This document shows positions 10,046 to 18,930 of a stretch of 64,000 nt of DNA, in pieces. The translations under genes were made by a program, and so were the position numbers. The stretch comes from an uncultured Bacteroides sp. Lineage in GTDB: Bacteria; Bacteroidota; Bacteroidia; Bacteroidales; Bacteroidaceae. The notes beneath the pieces are model-generated. The model saw nothing but the letters and a program-made list of their open reading frames with translations, searched no databases and was not told the origin of the DNA. Location of the stretch: NCBI RefSeq assembly GCF_958445495.1, contig NZ_CAUCSQ010000020.1, positions 1-64,000 on the forward strand, given 5' to 3'. Every line of letters begins with the position of its first letter. The first letter of the stretch is position 1.

Positions 10046-10074
10046 GGTGGACATATGAACATGATTGGTGGACA
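10046..10074. promoter_or_regulatory. Direct repeat GGTGGACA x2, 21-bp spacing: candidate HTCS operator
   Basis: GGTGGACA occurs at 10046-10053 and 10067-10074, a start-to-start distance of 21 bp, or two helical turns. It lies in the divergent region between GH43 and the hybrid two-component regulator. AraC-type DNA-binding domains commonly bind two direct half-sites about 21 bp apart, so this is the natural operator candidate (inference). Confidence 0.5.
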
Positions 10075-10131
10075 ATCCGACAATTCTGCCGAAAAGCAGA
10101 CTTCCTGTTTTCACGATTAGAGATTATCTTT

Positions 10132-10139
10132 TAACTTTG
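10132..10139 (+). promoter_or_regulatory. -7 box (TAACTTTG) of the hybrid regulator gene
   Basis: TAACTTTG fits TAnnTTTG and lies 21 bp upstream of the ATG at 10161. It argues that translation starts at 10161 rather than at the in-frame ATG at 10065, which would lie upstream of the transcript start. Confidence 0.55.
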
Positions 10140-10160
10140 CCTCTATTAATACGGATTTAT

Positions 10161-13100
10161 ATGAAAAAACACCTATTATTCCTTATTATATTTTGGAACA
10201 TTCTTTTTCCTGCCGGCGGAGTTGAAGCACAAGAACAATTTGCCGACCGTTACCATATCACTTACATCACCATGAATGACGGACTGCCGCACAACTTTAT
10301 CGATGATTTGTATAAAGACAGCCGGGGATTTTTATGGGTATCGACTGCCGGCGGAGGGTTATCCCGTTTCGACGGATATGAATTTATCAATTACAATCCC
10401 GGTACTCCGCATCTCAAATTAAAAAGCAATTTTATCCGTAATGTCTGTGAGGATGATTTTCAACGTCTCTGGATAGTCTCCGAAGGAGGAACAGATATTA
10501 TCGACCTGGCAACTCTTCAGCCTGTTATTCCTTCTCACCGGGAAAATGATTTTTCAGGAATCCTGTGCCAACCCGCAACCCGCGTCATAAAAGATACACA
10601 AGGTTGTATCTGGCTGTCTTGCGTTAACGGGCTTCACCGTATCGAGTTTGACAAGCAAGGAGAAATAAAAGTTGTTTCAACCTTGGCGCCAGTCTTACCG
10701 AACGGACCGGACATCGCTTTGCAAGATATTGACGAGGACGGGAAAATATGGTTGGGAGCCAACGGGGAAATAGCTAAAATCTCCGTGGACGGACAAGGGA
10801 AGCTAACAACCGCTTCTATCGCAGAATGCCTGAAATTCGAAGAAGGGACTTATATATCCGATTTTCTCGTTAAAGGAAATGAAGTATGGATTTCCACCGA
10901 CCGGGGATTATTCCGATACGGCAAACATGGAAACGGAATGAAACAGTATCGGCATAATCCTTCCGACATACATTCCCTTTCACAAAATTACTTGACTGAC
11001 CTGGCGATAACGAATGACAAGCAATTGATTATAGCCACTCTTCGCGGCATTAATATTTACAACCCGATAACAGATAATTTCGAACGTTTCGCCTGTGACC
11101 TCCCGAACTCCAATTCCAACCTATTGAACAGTAATTTCATTAACTGCATGCTGACGGAAGGAGACCACATCTGGTTCGGAACGGAAAGCGGAGGTATCAA
11201 CCTGTTGAATCCGAAGCGTTTGCCGTTTCACTACTATCCTCACGATAAAGAAAATCCGTTAAGCCTGTCCTGTAATCCGGTAAATGCAATATATGAAGAT
11301 AAATATGGTACTTTATGGGTAGGTACGGTAGAAGGCGGACTGAACCGGAAGGAATATAACAGTGAGGATTTCATACACTACACCTGTGAACATGGAGGAT
11401 TAACTCATAATTCTGTCAGTGCATTGACAGCAGACCAGGATAATCGTCTTTGGGTAGGGACATGGGGAGGAGGCATTAACCTGTTCGACCTTGATTCTCC
11501 CAAGCAAGCTATAAAAGTAATTTCTTCACAGACAAGCGGAGGTTTTCCCATTGACTTTATAGGGACATTGATTTATGACTCCATAAATAAAGGTATGTGG
11601 ATAGGGTCTAATCAGGGGCTTTACTTCTATGACATAGACAAAGCACAGCTTATCCCACCGTTTGCGGATAAGGCAGGGAATATGATTCACGGATGCATAG
11701 GCTCCATCATTGACAGGGAAGGTAAACTTTGGGTAGGCTGCATGGAAGGAGTTTACATAATTGATCTGCATTCCCGGTCGTCTTCGGAAAAATTCCGATA
11801 CAAACATTTACATTACAAACTGGACGATCCGGATTCCCGCCTGATTGAGAAGATTACCTGTTTTTATGAAACCCAGGATGGTACGTTATGGTTGGGAAGT
11901 AACGGGTACGGCATTTATAAACGGACGTTTGACAGCCAGGGAGAAGAAAAATTCATTTCATACGATACCACACAAGGATTGGTGAACAATAGCATCCGGG
12001 GAATACTGGAAGACAGCAACGGAAAGATATGGATAAGTACTAACAACGGACTTTCCTGTTATCACCCGGCAGAAAACCATTTCACCAACTACACCCAACA
12101 CGACGGTTTGCCTGATACTCAATTTTACTGGAACGCCTTTTGCCGTTCTTCATACGACCGAATCTATTTCGGTAGTGTGGGCGGACTGATTGCCGTTGAA
12201 AGTAACCGCTTGTCCGATTCAGTTCCCATGACTAAAGTCCGCTTTACCCGTCTGCGAATAGGGAATAAAGAAATATTGCCCGGAAACGAATATCTGCCAC
12301 AGGACATTGCCATCACTACGGAATTGAAATTACACGAAAAAGAGAAGTCTTTTTCCGTCGAGTTTTCCGCACTTAATTTCAAACGAGGAAATGCGGACGT
12401 TTATAGTTACCGATTGGTTGGATTTGATGATAGGTGGATACAGGTTCCCGGTAACCGACGTTTTGCAAGCTATACCAATTTGCCCCCGGGGAATTATACA
12501 TTACAGGTTAAATACACACCCAATGGTAAATGGACAAACGAAAACGTGACGGAATTAAAAATCACCATCATTCCTTATTTTTACAAAGACACCTGGTTTA
12601 TCCTATCGGTTATCATCCTTATATTAATAGGTATATGGCAATTCCATCAATGGCGGGTACGCACGCTGAAACATCAAAAAGAATATTTATGCCGCACTGT
12701 GGAAGAACGTACCAAAGAATTGGAACAACAAAAATATCTGCTGGAAAATCAAACGGAAGAACTGATACGCCAAAACCGGATGCTGACACAACAGAACGAG
12801 AAAATCACCAAACAAAAGACACAGTTAGTCCGTATGTCACGCAAAATACAAGAATTGACACTCGACAAGATATCCTTTTTTACTAACATTACCCATGAAT
12901 TTCGTACTCCGGTCACTTTAATCATCGGCCCCATTGAACGCGCTTTGAAATTGAGCCGTAATCCGCAGGTAGTCGAACAGTTGAATCTCGTTGAACGTAA
13001 CTCCAAATATCTATTATCACTGGTTAATCAATTAATGGATTTCCGAAAGGTGGAATCTGGGAAACTGGAAATTATAAAAACACAGGGAAATCTCCTGAAT

Positions 13101-14423
13101 TTAGCCAATTCCATAATTACCCCTTTCAAAGCGTTTGCCGGCGAACGGAACATCAAACTCAATCATTATTACCGAATGGAAACACCGGATATCCTATATG
13201 ACGGGGAGGCAATGCGTAAAGTGATAACGAATCTATTAAGCAATGCAATCAAATTTACTCCGAACGGTGGAACCATTTCACTCTACATCGCTTCTCTTAC
13301 ACTTATCAACGGAGAAAAGAAATTATACATTTGTGTCAAAGATACCGGTTCCGGAATACCGGAAGAAGACATAAACCGAATTTTCAACCGTTTCTACCAG
13401 TCTCGGAATCAAATGAAATACCCGGTTTACGGACAAGCGGGTACAGGCATCGGACTTTATCTCTGCAAAAAAATCATACAGATACACGGAGGGGAAATTA
13501 AAGTTAGAAATAACCGCCACACCGGTTGTTCATTCCGCATTCTTCTCCCTTTGCAACCGGGTAATGAAAAAAACGGCAAAGTCGTTTCCGTCTATCATAA
13601 CGATACAGAAACGATAGTCCCCCTATCGTCCGATACTCCTAAAAAGAAGGAGGCACTAACCATTCTCGTAGTGGAAGATAATGCAGACATGAGAAAATAT
13701 ATACATTCCATCCTAAGGGAACAATATTATGTAATGGAAGCCTCAAACGGGGAAGAAGCCCTATGTCTGCTCAACAATAATCCAATAGATTTCATTATCA
13801 GTGATTTGATGATGCCAGTAATGGACGGCATCGAACTTTCCCGCCGGGTAAAAGAAACATTCCCGATTTCCCATATTCCTTTTCTCATGCTGACAGCCAG
13901 AACTTCACAGGAAACACGGCTGGAAAGTTACCGTACGGGAGTGGATGAATACTTGCTGAAACCGTTTGATGAAACATTATTGCTCACACGCATCCAGAAC
14001 ATCCTGGAAAACAGGAAACGGTATCAGCGCAAATTCACGTTCGATATGGATATAGAAACATTAAACATGGATGAAGAATCCGGTGACAAAAAATTCCTGA
14101 AACAAGTAATGGAAGTCATCAAAGAGAACTATAAGAATTCTTATTTCGAAGTTGGTGACTTCAGTGAAGCAGTCGGGGTAAGCAAAAGTTTACTAAACAA
14201 GAAACTACAAAACCTCATCGGACAGCCTGCCGGCCAGTTTATCCGGAATTACCGTCTGAACATCGCACGGGAACTTATTTTAAAGAATAAGGAAACGAAA
14301 AGCATGAATATTGCGGAAGTGGCTTATGAAGTAGGATTCAATGACCCCAAATATTTCACGCGATGTTTTACGAAACAGTTCAATGTAACTCCGAGTGCAA
14401 TGATGAATCATGAAAAAATTTAA
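10161..14423 (+). CDS. Hybrid two-component system regulator (HTCS) for arabinan use
   Basis: 1,420 aa from the ATG at 10161, giving a proper signal peptide (to about GVEAQE); a longer in-frame start at 10065 would bury it. Order: periplasmic two-component propeller repeats (about 30-710), Y_Y_Y domain (about 740-810), one membrane helix (about 815-835), coiled coil, HisKA with phospho-acceptor H912 in NITHEFRTP, ATPase with N-box NLLSNAIKFTPNGG, G1 KDTGSGIPEE and G2 GTGIGLYLCK, receiver with D1215 in SDLMMP, and an AraC-type HTH at the end (IAEVAYEVGFNDPKYF). A single polypeptide senses an oligosaccharide and activates transcription. Divergent from GH43-GH51, its likely target. Equivalent to BT0366 by context (recalled). 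Confidence 0.92.
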   Translation: MKKHLLFLIIFWNILFPAGGVEAQEQFADRYHITYITMNDGLPHNFIDDLYKDSRGFLWVSTAGGGLSRFDGYEFINYNPGTPHLKLKSNFIRNVCEDDFQRLWIVSEGGTDIIDLATLQPVIPSHRENDFSGILCQPATRVIKDTQGCIWLSCVNGLHRIEFDKQGEIKVVSTLAPVLPNGPDIALQDIDEDGKIWLGANGEIAKISVDGQGKLTTASIAECLKFEEGTYISDFLVKGNEVWISTDRGLFRYGKHGNGMKQYRHNPSDIHSLSQNYLTDLAITNDKQLIIATLRGINIYNPITDNFERFACDLPNSNSNLLNSNFINCMLTEGDHIWFGTESGGINLLNPKRLPFHYYPHDKENPLSLSCNPVNAIYEDKYGTLWVGTVEGGLNRKEYNSEDFIHYTCEHGGLTHNSVSALTADQDNRLWVGTWGGGINLFDLDSPKQAIKVISSQTSGGFPIDFIGTLIYDSINKGMWIGSNQGLYFYDIDKAQLIPPFADKAGNMIHGCIGSIIDREGKLWVGCMEGVYIIDLHSRSSSEKFRYKHLHYKLDDPDSRLIEKITCFYETQDGTLWLGSNGYGIYKRTFDSQGEEKFISYDTTQGLVNNSIRGILEDSNGKIWISTNNGLSCYHPAENHFTNYTQHDGLPDTQFYWNAFCRSSYDRIYFGSVGGLIAVESNRLSDSVPMTKVRFTRLRIGNKEILPGNEYLPQDIAITTELKLHEKEKSFSVEFSALNFKRGNADVYSYRLVGFDDRWIQVPGNRRFASYTNLPPGNYTLQVKYTPNGKWTNENVTELKITIIPYFYKDTWFILSVIILILIGIWQFHQWRVRTLKHQKEYLCRTVEERTKELEQQKYLLENQTEELIRQNRMLTQQNEKITKQKTQLVRMSRKIQELTLDKISFFTNITHEFRTPVTLIIGPIERALKLSRNPQVVEQLNLVERNSKYLLSLVNQLMDFRKVESGKLEIIKTQGNLLNLANSIITPFKAFAGERNIKLNHYYRMETPDILYDGEAMRKVITNLLSNAIKFTPNGGTISLYIASLTLINGEKKLYICVKDTGSGIPEEDINRIFNRFYQSRNQMKYPVYGQAGTGIGLYLCKKIIQIHGGEIKVRNNRHTGCSFRILLPLQPGNEKNGKVVSVYHNDTETIVPLSSDTPKKKEALTILVVEDNADMRKYIHSILREQYYVMEASNGEEALCLLNNNPIDFIISDLMMPVMDGIELSRRVKETFPISHIPFLMLTARTSQETRLESYRTGVDEYLLKPFDETLLLTRIQNILENRKRYQRKFTFDMDIETLNMDEESGDKKFLKQVMEVIKENYKNSYFEVGDFSEAVGVSKSLLNKKLQNLIGQPAGQFIRNYRLNIARELILKNKETKSMNIAEVAYEVGFNDPKYFTRCFTKQFNVTPSAMMNHEKI

Positions 14424-14490
14424 GGAAACCATTTCGGAATCTTGATGTCCGGAACAGTTTTTTTACTTTTATGCTGCATAACATACAAGA

Positions 14491-14529
14491 GTGTATTTGA
14501 TACACCAAACAAAAGTGTTATTTTTACAC
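14491..14529. promoter_or_regulatory. Tandem palindromes, candidate AraR operators
   Basis: GTGTATTTGATACAC (14491-14505, perfect 6-bp arms) and GTGTTATTTTTACAC (14515-14529) have the same 15-bp length and the same GTGT...ACAC ends, with starts 24 bp apart. They lie 43-81 bp before the epimerase gene, where the core promoter must be. The operon encodes AraR, so autoregulated repression released by arabinose is the likely reading. B. thetaiotaomicron AraR is known to be an arabinose-responsive NUDIX repressor; the exact published operator was not checked. Confidence 0.6.
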
Positions 14530-14571
14530 CCAAAATAAGATAAGCATCTCATTTACATTTAAAATAAAACC

Positions 14572-15711
14572 ATGAAAAAACATTTTTTACTTGCAGGAAT
14601 TGCCGCATTAATGTTAGCAGCGTGCAATAACAAGCCGGCTCCCGAACTGACTTTGTCCGAGCTCAATCCGGTAAAGTTTCAAACAGAAGTGAACAATGCC
14701 AAAACGAATCTTTATACGTTAAAGAATAAAGCAGGCATGGAAGTATGCATCACCAACTTCGGTGGGCGTATCGTATCCATCATGGTTCCCGATAAAAACG
14801 GAAAAATGCAGGATGTCGTTTTGGGTTTTGACAGCATCGCTGACTATATAAATGTGCCCAGTGATTTCGGAGCCTCCATCGGACGGTATGCCAACCGTAT
14901 CAACCAAGGCCGTTTCATTCTGGATGGCGATACGATTCAACTGCCGCAAAATAACTATGGACATTGTCTGCACGGAGGTCCCAAAGGATGGCAATATCAA
15001 GTATATGAGGCAAATCTCATTGATCCGACAACATTGGAACTGACCCGTATCTCACCGGACGGAGACGAGAATTTCCCAGGTAACGTTACTGCCAAAGTCA
15101 CTTACAAACTGACAGAAGACAACGCTATCGACATTCAATATAGCGCTACTACCGACAAAAAGACAATCATCAATATGACTAACCATTCGTACTTTAATCT
15201 GGCAGGCGATCCGTCAAAAGCGTCGACCGACCATATATTGTATGTTAACGCAGACTACTATACCCCGGTAGACAGTACTTTCATGACTACGGGTGAAATA
15301 GCGCCGGTTAAAGATACTCCGATGGATTTCACCGCTCCGAAAGCGGTCGGACAAGATATTGACAACTATGATTTTGTCCAACTGAAAAACGGAAACGGAT
15401 ATGACCATAACTGGGTGTTAAACACTAAAGGCGATATTTCCTCAGTAGCTGCCAAACTGACTTCTCCCGAAAGCGGCATCACATTGGAAGTATACACCGA
15501 CGAACCCGGAATTCAAGTCTATACCGGTAATTTCCTCGACGGAACCGTGACCGGCAAAAAAGGTATAGTTTATAATCAACGCGCCTCCGTATGCTTGGAA
15601 ACACAACACTATCCCGACAGCCCCAATAAGGCAGACTGGCCTTCTGTAATTCTGGAACCGGGACAAACATATCATAGCCGGTGTATCTTTAAATTCGGTA
15701 TAGAAAAATAA
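14572..15711 (+). CDS. Aldose 1-epimerase (mutarotase), lipoprotein
   Basis: 379 aa. Lipoprotein signal with C18 (LAAC). Typical galactose-mutarotase beta-sandwich fold with GHCLHGGPKGW, NMTNHSYFNL (catalytic His) and VCLETQHYPDSPN (catalytic Glu). It interconverts alpha and beta anomers of aldoses, here probably arabinose released in the periplasm before uptake. First gene of the arabinose operon, 43 bp after the candidate AraR sites and 26 bp before the symporter. Sometimes called araM or galM in Bacteroides reconstructions. Confidence 0.88.
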   Translation: MKKHFLLAGIAALMLAACNNKPAPELTLSELNPVKFQTEVNNAKTNLYTLKNKAGMEVCITNFGGRIVSIMVPDKNGKMQDVVLGFDSIADYINVPSDFGASIGRYANRINQGRFILDGDTIQLPQNNYGHCLHGGPKGWQYQVYEANLIDPTTLELTRISPDGDENFPGNVTAKVTYKLTEDNAIDIQYSATTDKKTIINMTNHSYFNLAGDPSKASTDHILYVNADYYTPVDSTFMTTGEIAPVKDTPMDFTAPKAVGQDIDNYDFVQLKNGNGYDHNWVLNTKGDISSVAAKLTSPESGITLEVYTDEPGIQVYTGNFLDGTVTGKKGIVYNQRASVCLETQHYPDSPNKADWPSVILEPGQTYHSRCIFKFGIEK

Positions 15712-15737
15712 TTGTTGAACTTTAAATATTTAATATC

Positions 15738-17480
15738 ATGAATTGGAATTCGCATGAATTCATCTGGCTGGACTGGGTAATTATCGCAGTCGGCATCGTC
15801 GCTGTGACATGGGCCGTATGGCGCTCCGTACAAAAAGACAAACGTTCGCAACAAGGTGCAAGCAGTGAGGACTACTTATTCGGTAAAGGTGAACCGTGGT
15901 ATATCATCGGTGCCGCCATCTTTGCTGCCAATATCGGTTCGGAACACCTTGTAGGTTTGGCAGGAACAGGGGCCAAATCCGGAGTAGGCATGGCACACTG
16001 GGAAATGCAAGGATGGATGATTCTTCTTTTAGGATGGCTTTTCGTCCCTTTCTATCAACTATTGAACAACAAAATGGGCAAAATCATCACAATGCCCGAC
16101 TTTCTTAAATACCGTTATACTCCACGCACGGGTTCGTGGCTTTCCATCATCACATTAATCGCCTACATCCTGACTAAAGTAAGTGTAACGGCTTATACCG
16201 GGGGCATATTCCTTGAATTCCTGCTTGGTCTGCCTTTCTGGTATGGCGCCATCGGACTAATTGTTCTGACAGGTATTTTCACCGTATTGAGCGGAATGAA
16301 AGGAGTAATGACACTTTCGGCAATTCAAACTCCTATCCTTATTATTGGTTCTTTCCTGGTCCTTTTTCTGGGACTGTCGGCTCTAGGTGGCGGCAGCATT
16401 GCTACAGGATGGACAGAGATGATGGACCATGCACGTAATGCCATGAATATAGGTGCGGACGGAAATGCTTACGGTGCAAACCATATGTTCCACTGGAGCG
16501 AATCCGACCCGATGTATCAAGATTATCCGGGTTTTTGGGTATTTATCGGAGCTTCAATCATTGGATTTTGGTATTGGTGTACAGACCAGCACATTGTACA
16601 ACGTGTGCTCGGCCAACAAAAAGGAGAAGCTAATGACGTCGTTATGAGACGTGCCCGCAGAGGTTCTATTGCAGCCGGTTACTTTAAAATTTTGCCTGTA
16701 TTCATGTTCCTTATTCCGGGAATGGTAGCAGCAGCTTTAGCAGCCAAAGGAGAGTTTGACATGTCAAATACGGATGCGGCCTTTGCTGTAATGGTGAAAG
16801 ACGTACTGCCCGCCGGCGTAAAAGGTATTGTCACTATCGGATTTATCTGCGCACTAGTCGCTTCTTTGGCCGCATTTTTCAATTCGTGTGCAACGCTTTT
16901 CACGGAAGATTTCTACAAACCTATGTTTAAAAACAAGAGTGAAGCCACTTACGTTTTAGTAGGACGCATCGCTACCATAGTCGTAGTTATCCTCGGTATG
17001 GCATGGATTCCCGTCATGATGAGCCTTGGCAGCCTTTATGACTATTTGCAAGGTATCCAATCGTTGCTTGCTCCTGCAATGGTAGCAGTATTCGCTTTGG
17101 GCATATTCTCCAAGAGAATTACTCCAAAAGCCGGTGAAACAGCGATGATAGTAGGTTTCCTAATCGGTATGGTCCGTTTGTTAACCAATATCTTTACCAA
17201 TACAGGAAAAGACGTCATGACAGGTTGGTTCTGGGAAAATACGACTTGGTTCTGGCAAACAAACTGGCTTATCTTTGAAATATGGTTATTGGTATTCCTT
17301 ATCGTATTAATGGTTGTCGTTTCGCTTTTCACTCCGAAACCGACCGCCAAACAAATAGAGGCCATTACCTTTACAGACGACTATAAGACATTAATCAGGA
17401 AAAGCTGGAACAAATGGGATGTCATCACCTCTATCGGCGTAGTAGTTCTCTGCGCATTGTTCTACGCATATTTCTGGTAA
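15738..17480 (+). CDS. araP: Sodium/solute symporter (SSS family), probable arabinose importer
   Basis: 580 aa with about 14 hydrophobic helices. SSS/SLC5 features include GAAIFAANIGSEHLVGLAG near residue 58 and a GFWYWCTDQHIVQRVLG segment near 275, as in Na+/glucose cotransporters. It should move monosaccharide across the inner membrane with Na+. It sits between a mutarotase and the arabinose regulator, so arabinose is the expected substrate. Symbol taken from Bacteroides regulon work as recalled. Confidence 0.88.
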   Translation: MNWNSHEFIWLDWVIIAVGIVAVTWAVWRSVQKDKRSQQGASSEDYLFGKGEPWYIIGAAIFAANIGSEHLVGLAGTGAKSGVGMAHWEMQGWMILLLGWLFVPFYQLLNNKMGKIITMPDFLKYRYTPRTGSWLSIITLIAYILTKVSVTAYTGGIFLEFLLGLPFWYGAIGLIVLTGIFTVLSGMKGVMTLSAIQTPILIIGSFLVLFLGLSALGGGSIATGWTEMMDHARNAMNIGADGNAYGANHMFHWSESDPMYQDYPGFWVFIGASIIGFWYWCTDQHIVQRVLGQQKGEANDVVMRRARRGSIAAGYFKILPVFMFLIPGMVAAALAAKGEFDMSNTDAAFAVMVKDVLPAGVKGIVTIGFICALVASLAAFFNSCATLFTEDFYKPMFKNKSEATYVLVGRIATIVVVILGMAWIPVMMSLGSLYDYLQGIQSLLAPAMVAVFALGIFSKRITPKAGETAMIVGFLIGMVRLLTNIFTNTGKDVMTGWFWENTTWFWQTNWLIFEIWLLVFLIVLMVVVSLFTPKPTAKQIEAITFTDDYKTLIRKSWNKWDVITSIGVVVLCALFYAYFW

Positions 17481-17498
17481 AATAAAATATCAATCAAA

Positions 17499-18176
17499 AT
17501 GACGACTTATTATAGTGCGAATCCTACCTTTCATGTCGGTATCGACTGCATCATTTTTGGTTTTAACGAAGGGGAACTAAGCTTGTTGTTACTAAAAAGA
17601 AATTTCGAACCGGCAAGGGGAGAATGGTCTTTAATGGGAGGATTCGTACAAAAAGACGAGAGTGTGGACGATGCAGCTAAACGGGTACTGGCCGAACTGA
17701 CCGGGTTGGAAAACGTATATATGGAACAAGTGGGGGCTTTCGGAGCTATTGACCGAGATCCGGGTGAAAGAGTTATCTCCGTAGCATATTATGCATTGAT
17801 TAATATTAATGAATATGACCGGAAGCTGGTTCAAAAACATAATGCCTACTGGGTAAACATCAATGAACTTCCACCGCTGATTTTCGACCATCCGCAAATG
17901 GTTGAGAAAGCACGAGAACTGATGAAACAGAAAGCTTCTGCCGAACCTATCGGGTTCAACCTGCTTCCCAAGTTATTCACGTTATCGCAGTTGCAAAGTC
18001 TATATGAAGCTATTTACGGCGAACCGATGGACAAACGGAATTTCCGGAAGCGCGTCGCCGAAATGGATTATATAGAAAAGACGGACAAGATTGATAAATT
18101 GGGGTCTAAACGTGGAGCCGCCCTATACAAATTCAACAGTAAGGCATACCGTAAAGATCCTAAATTCAAGCTATGA
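17499..18176 (+). CDS. araR: NUDIX-domain transcriptional regulator AraR
   Basis: 225 aa: NUDIX-like domain (about 8-145) and a C-terminal winged helix (about 150-225, LYEAIYGEPMDKRNFRKRVA). The NUDIX box is degenerate: where catalytic enzymes have RExxEExG, this has RVLAELTG, so two of the metal-binding glutamates are gone and hydrolase activity is unlikely. This matches the NrtR/AraR class in which the fold became a sugar sensor. It sits inside the operon it is expected to repress. Homologue of B. thetaiotaomicron BT0354 by context. Confidence 0.9.
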   Translation: MTTYYSANPTFHVGIDCIIFGFNEGELSLLLLKRNFEPARGEWSLMGGFVQKDESVDDAAKRVLAELTGLENVYMEQVGAFGAIDRDPGERVISVAYYALININEYDRKLVQKHNAYWVNINELPPLIFDHPQMVEKARELMKQKASAEPIGFNLLPKLFTLSQLQSLYEAIYGEPMDKRNFRKRVAEMDYIEKTDKIDKLGSKRGAALYKFNSKAYRKDPKFKL

Positions 18177-18200
18177 ACAATGTGCTAAAAAGTTATTAAT

Positions 18201-18887
18201 ATGCTGGAAGAATTAAAAGAAAAAGTATTTCATGCTAATCTTGAATTGGTGAAGCACGGATTAGTCATTTTTACCTGGGGGAATGTTTCCGCTATCGACC
18301 GCAAATCCGGTTTGGTTGTCATAAAACCCAGTGGCGTGAGTTATGATGAAATGAAAGCCGAAGATATGGTTGTCGTAGATTTGGACGGCAAAATAGTGGA
18401 AGGACATCTGAAACCTTCGTCAGACACTCCCACCCATGTGGTGCTTTACAAAGCATTTCCGGAAATCGGCGGAGTGGTACACACACATTCCACTTACGCT
18501 ACCGCTTGGGCACAGGCTGGATGCGACATTCCGAACATCGGAACAACACATGCCGATTATTTCCATGATGCTATTCCTTGTACGGCAGACATGACAGAAG
18601 AAGAAGTGAAAGGCGCCTATGAACAGGAAACGGGCAATGTAATAGTAAAACGTTTTGAAGGTTTAAATCCCGTGCATACGCCGGGAGTACTTGTGAAGAA
18701 CCACGGACCGTTTTCATGGGGAAAAGATGCACATGATGCGGTACACAATGCCGTAGTGATGGAACAGGTAGCTAAAATGGCCAGTATCGCCTATGCTGTC
18801 AATCCTCACTTGACAATGAATCCATTACTGATAGAAAAACATTTTAGCCGCAAGCACGGTCCGAATGCTTATTACGGACAAAAGTAA
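18201..18887 (+). CDS. araD: L-ribulose-5-phosphate 4-epimerase
   Basis: 228 aa class II aldolase/epimerase. Visible motifs: TWGNVSAID near the N-terminus, KPSGVSYDEM, the zinc-binding VVHTHSTYATAWAQ, and VKNHGPFSWG. It converts L-ribulose-5-phosphate to D-xylulose-5-phosphate, the last step of bacterial arabinose catabolism, in the cytoplasm. It lies 24 bp after AraR and 43 bp before araA in the same operon. Confidence 0.93.
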   Translation: MLEELKEKVFHANLELVKHGLVIFTWGNVSAIDRKSGLVVIKPSGVSYDEMKAEDMVVVDLDGKIVEGHLKPSSDTPTHVVLYKAFPEIGGVVHTHSTYATAWAQAGCDIPNIGTTHADYFHDAIPCTADMTEEEVKGAYEQETGNVIVKRFEGLNPVHTPGVLVKNHGPFSWGKDAHDAVHNAVVMEQVAKMASIAYAVNPHLTMNPLLIEKHFSRKHGPNAYYGQK

Positions 18888-18930
18888 AAAAACATTTTTC
18901 TGAATAATAACATCTAAAACAATTAAAGAT

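Noticed and set aside
10065..10160. Upstream ATG extending the hybrid regulator by 32 residues.
   Set aside because: It precedes the -7 box and would bury the signal peptide; it also overlaps the candidate operator.
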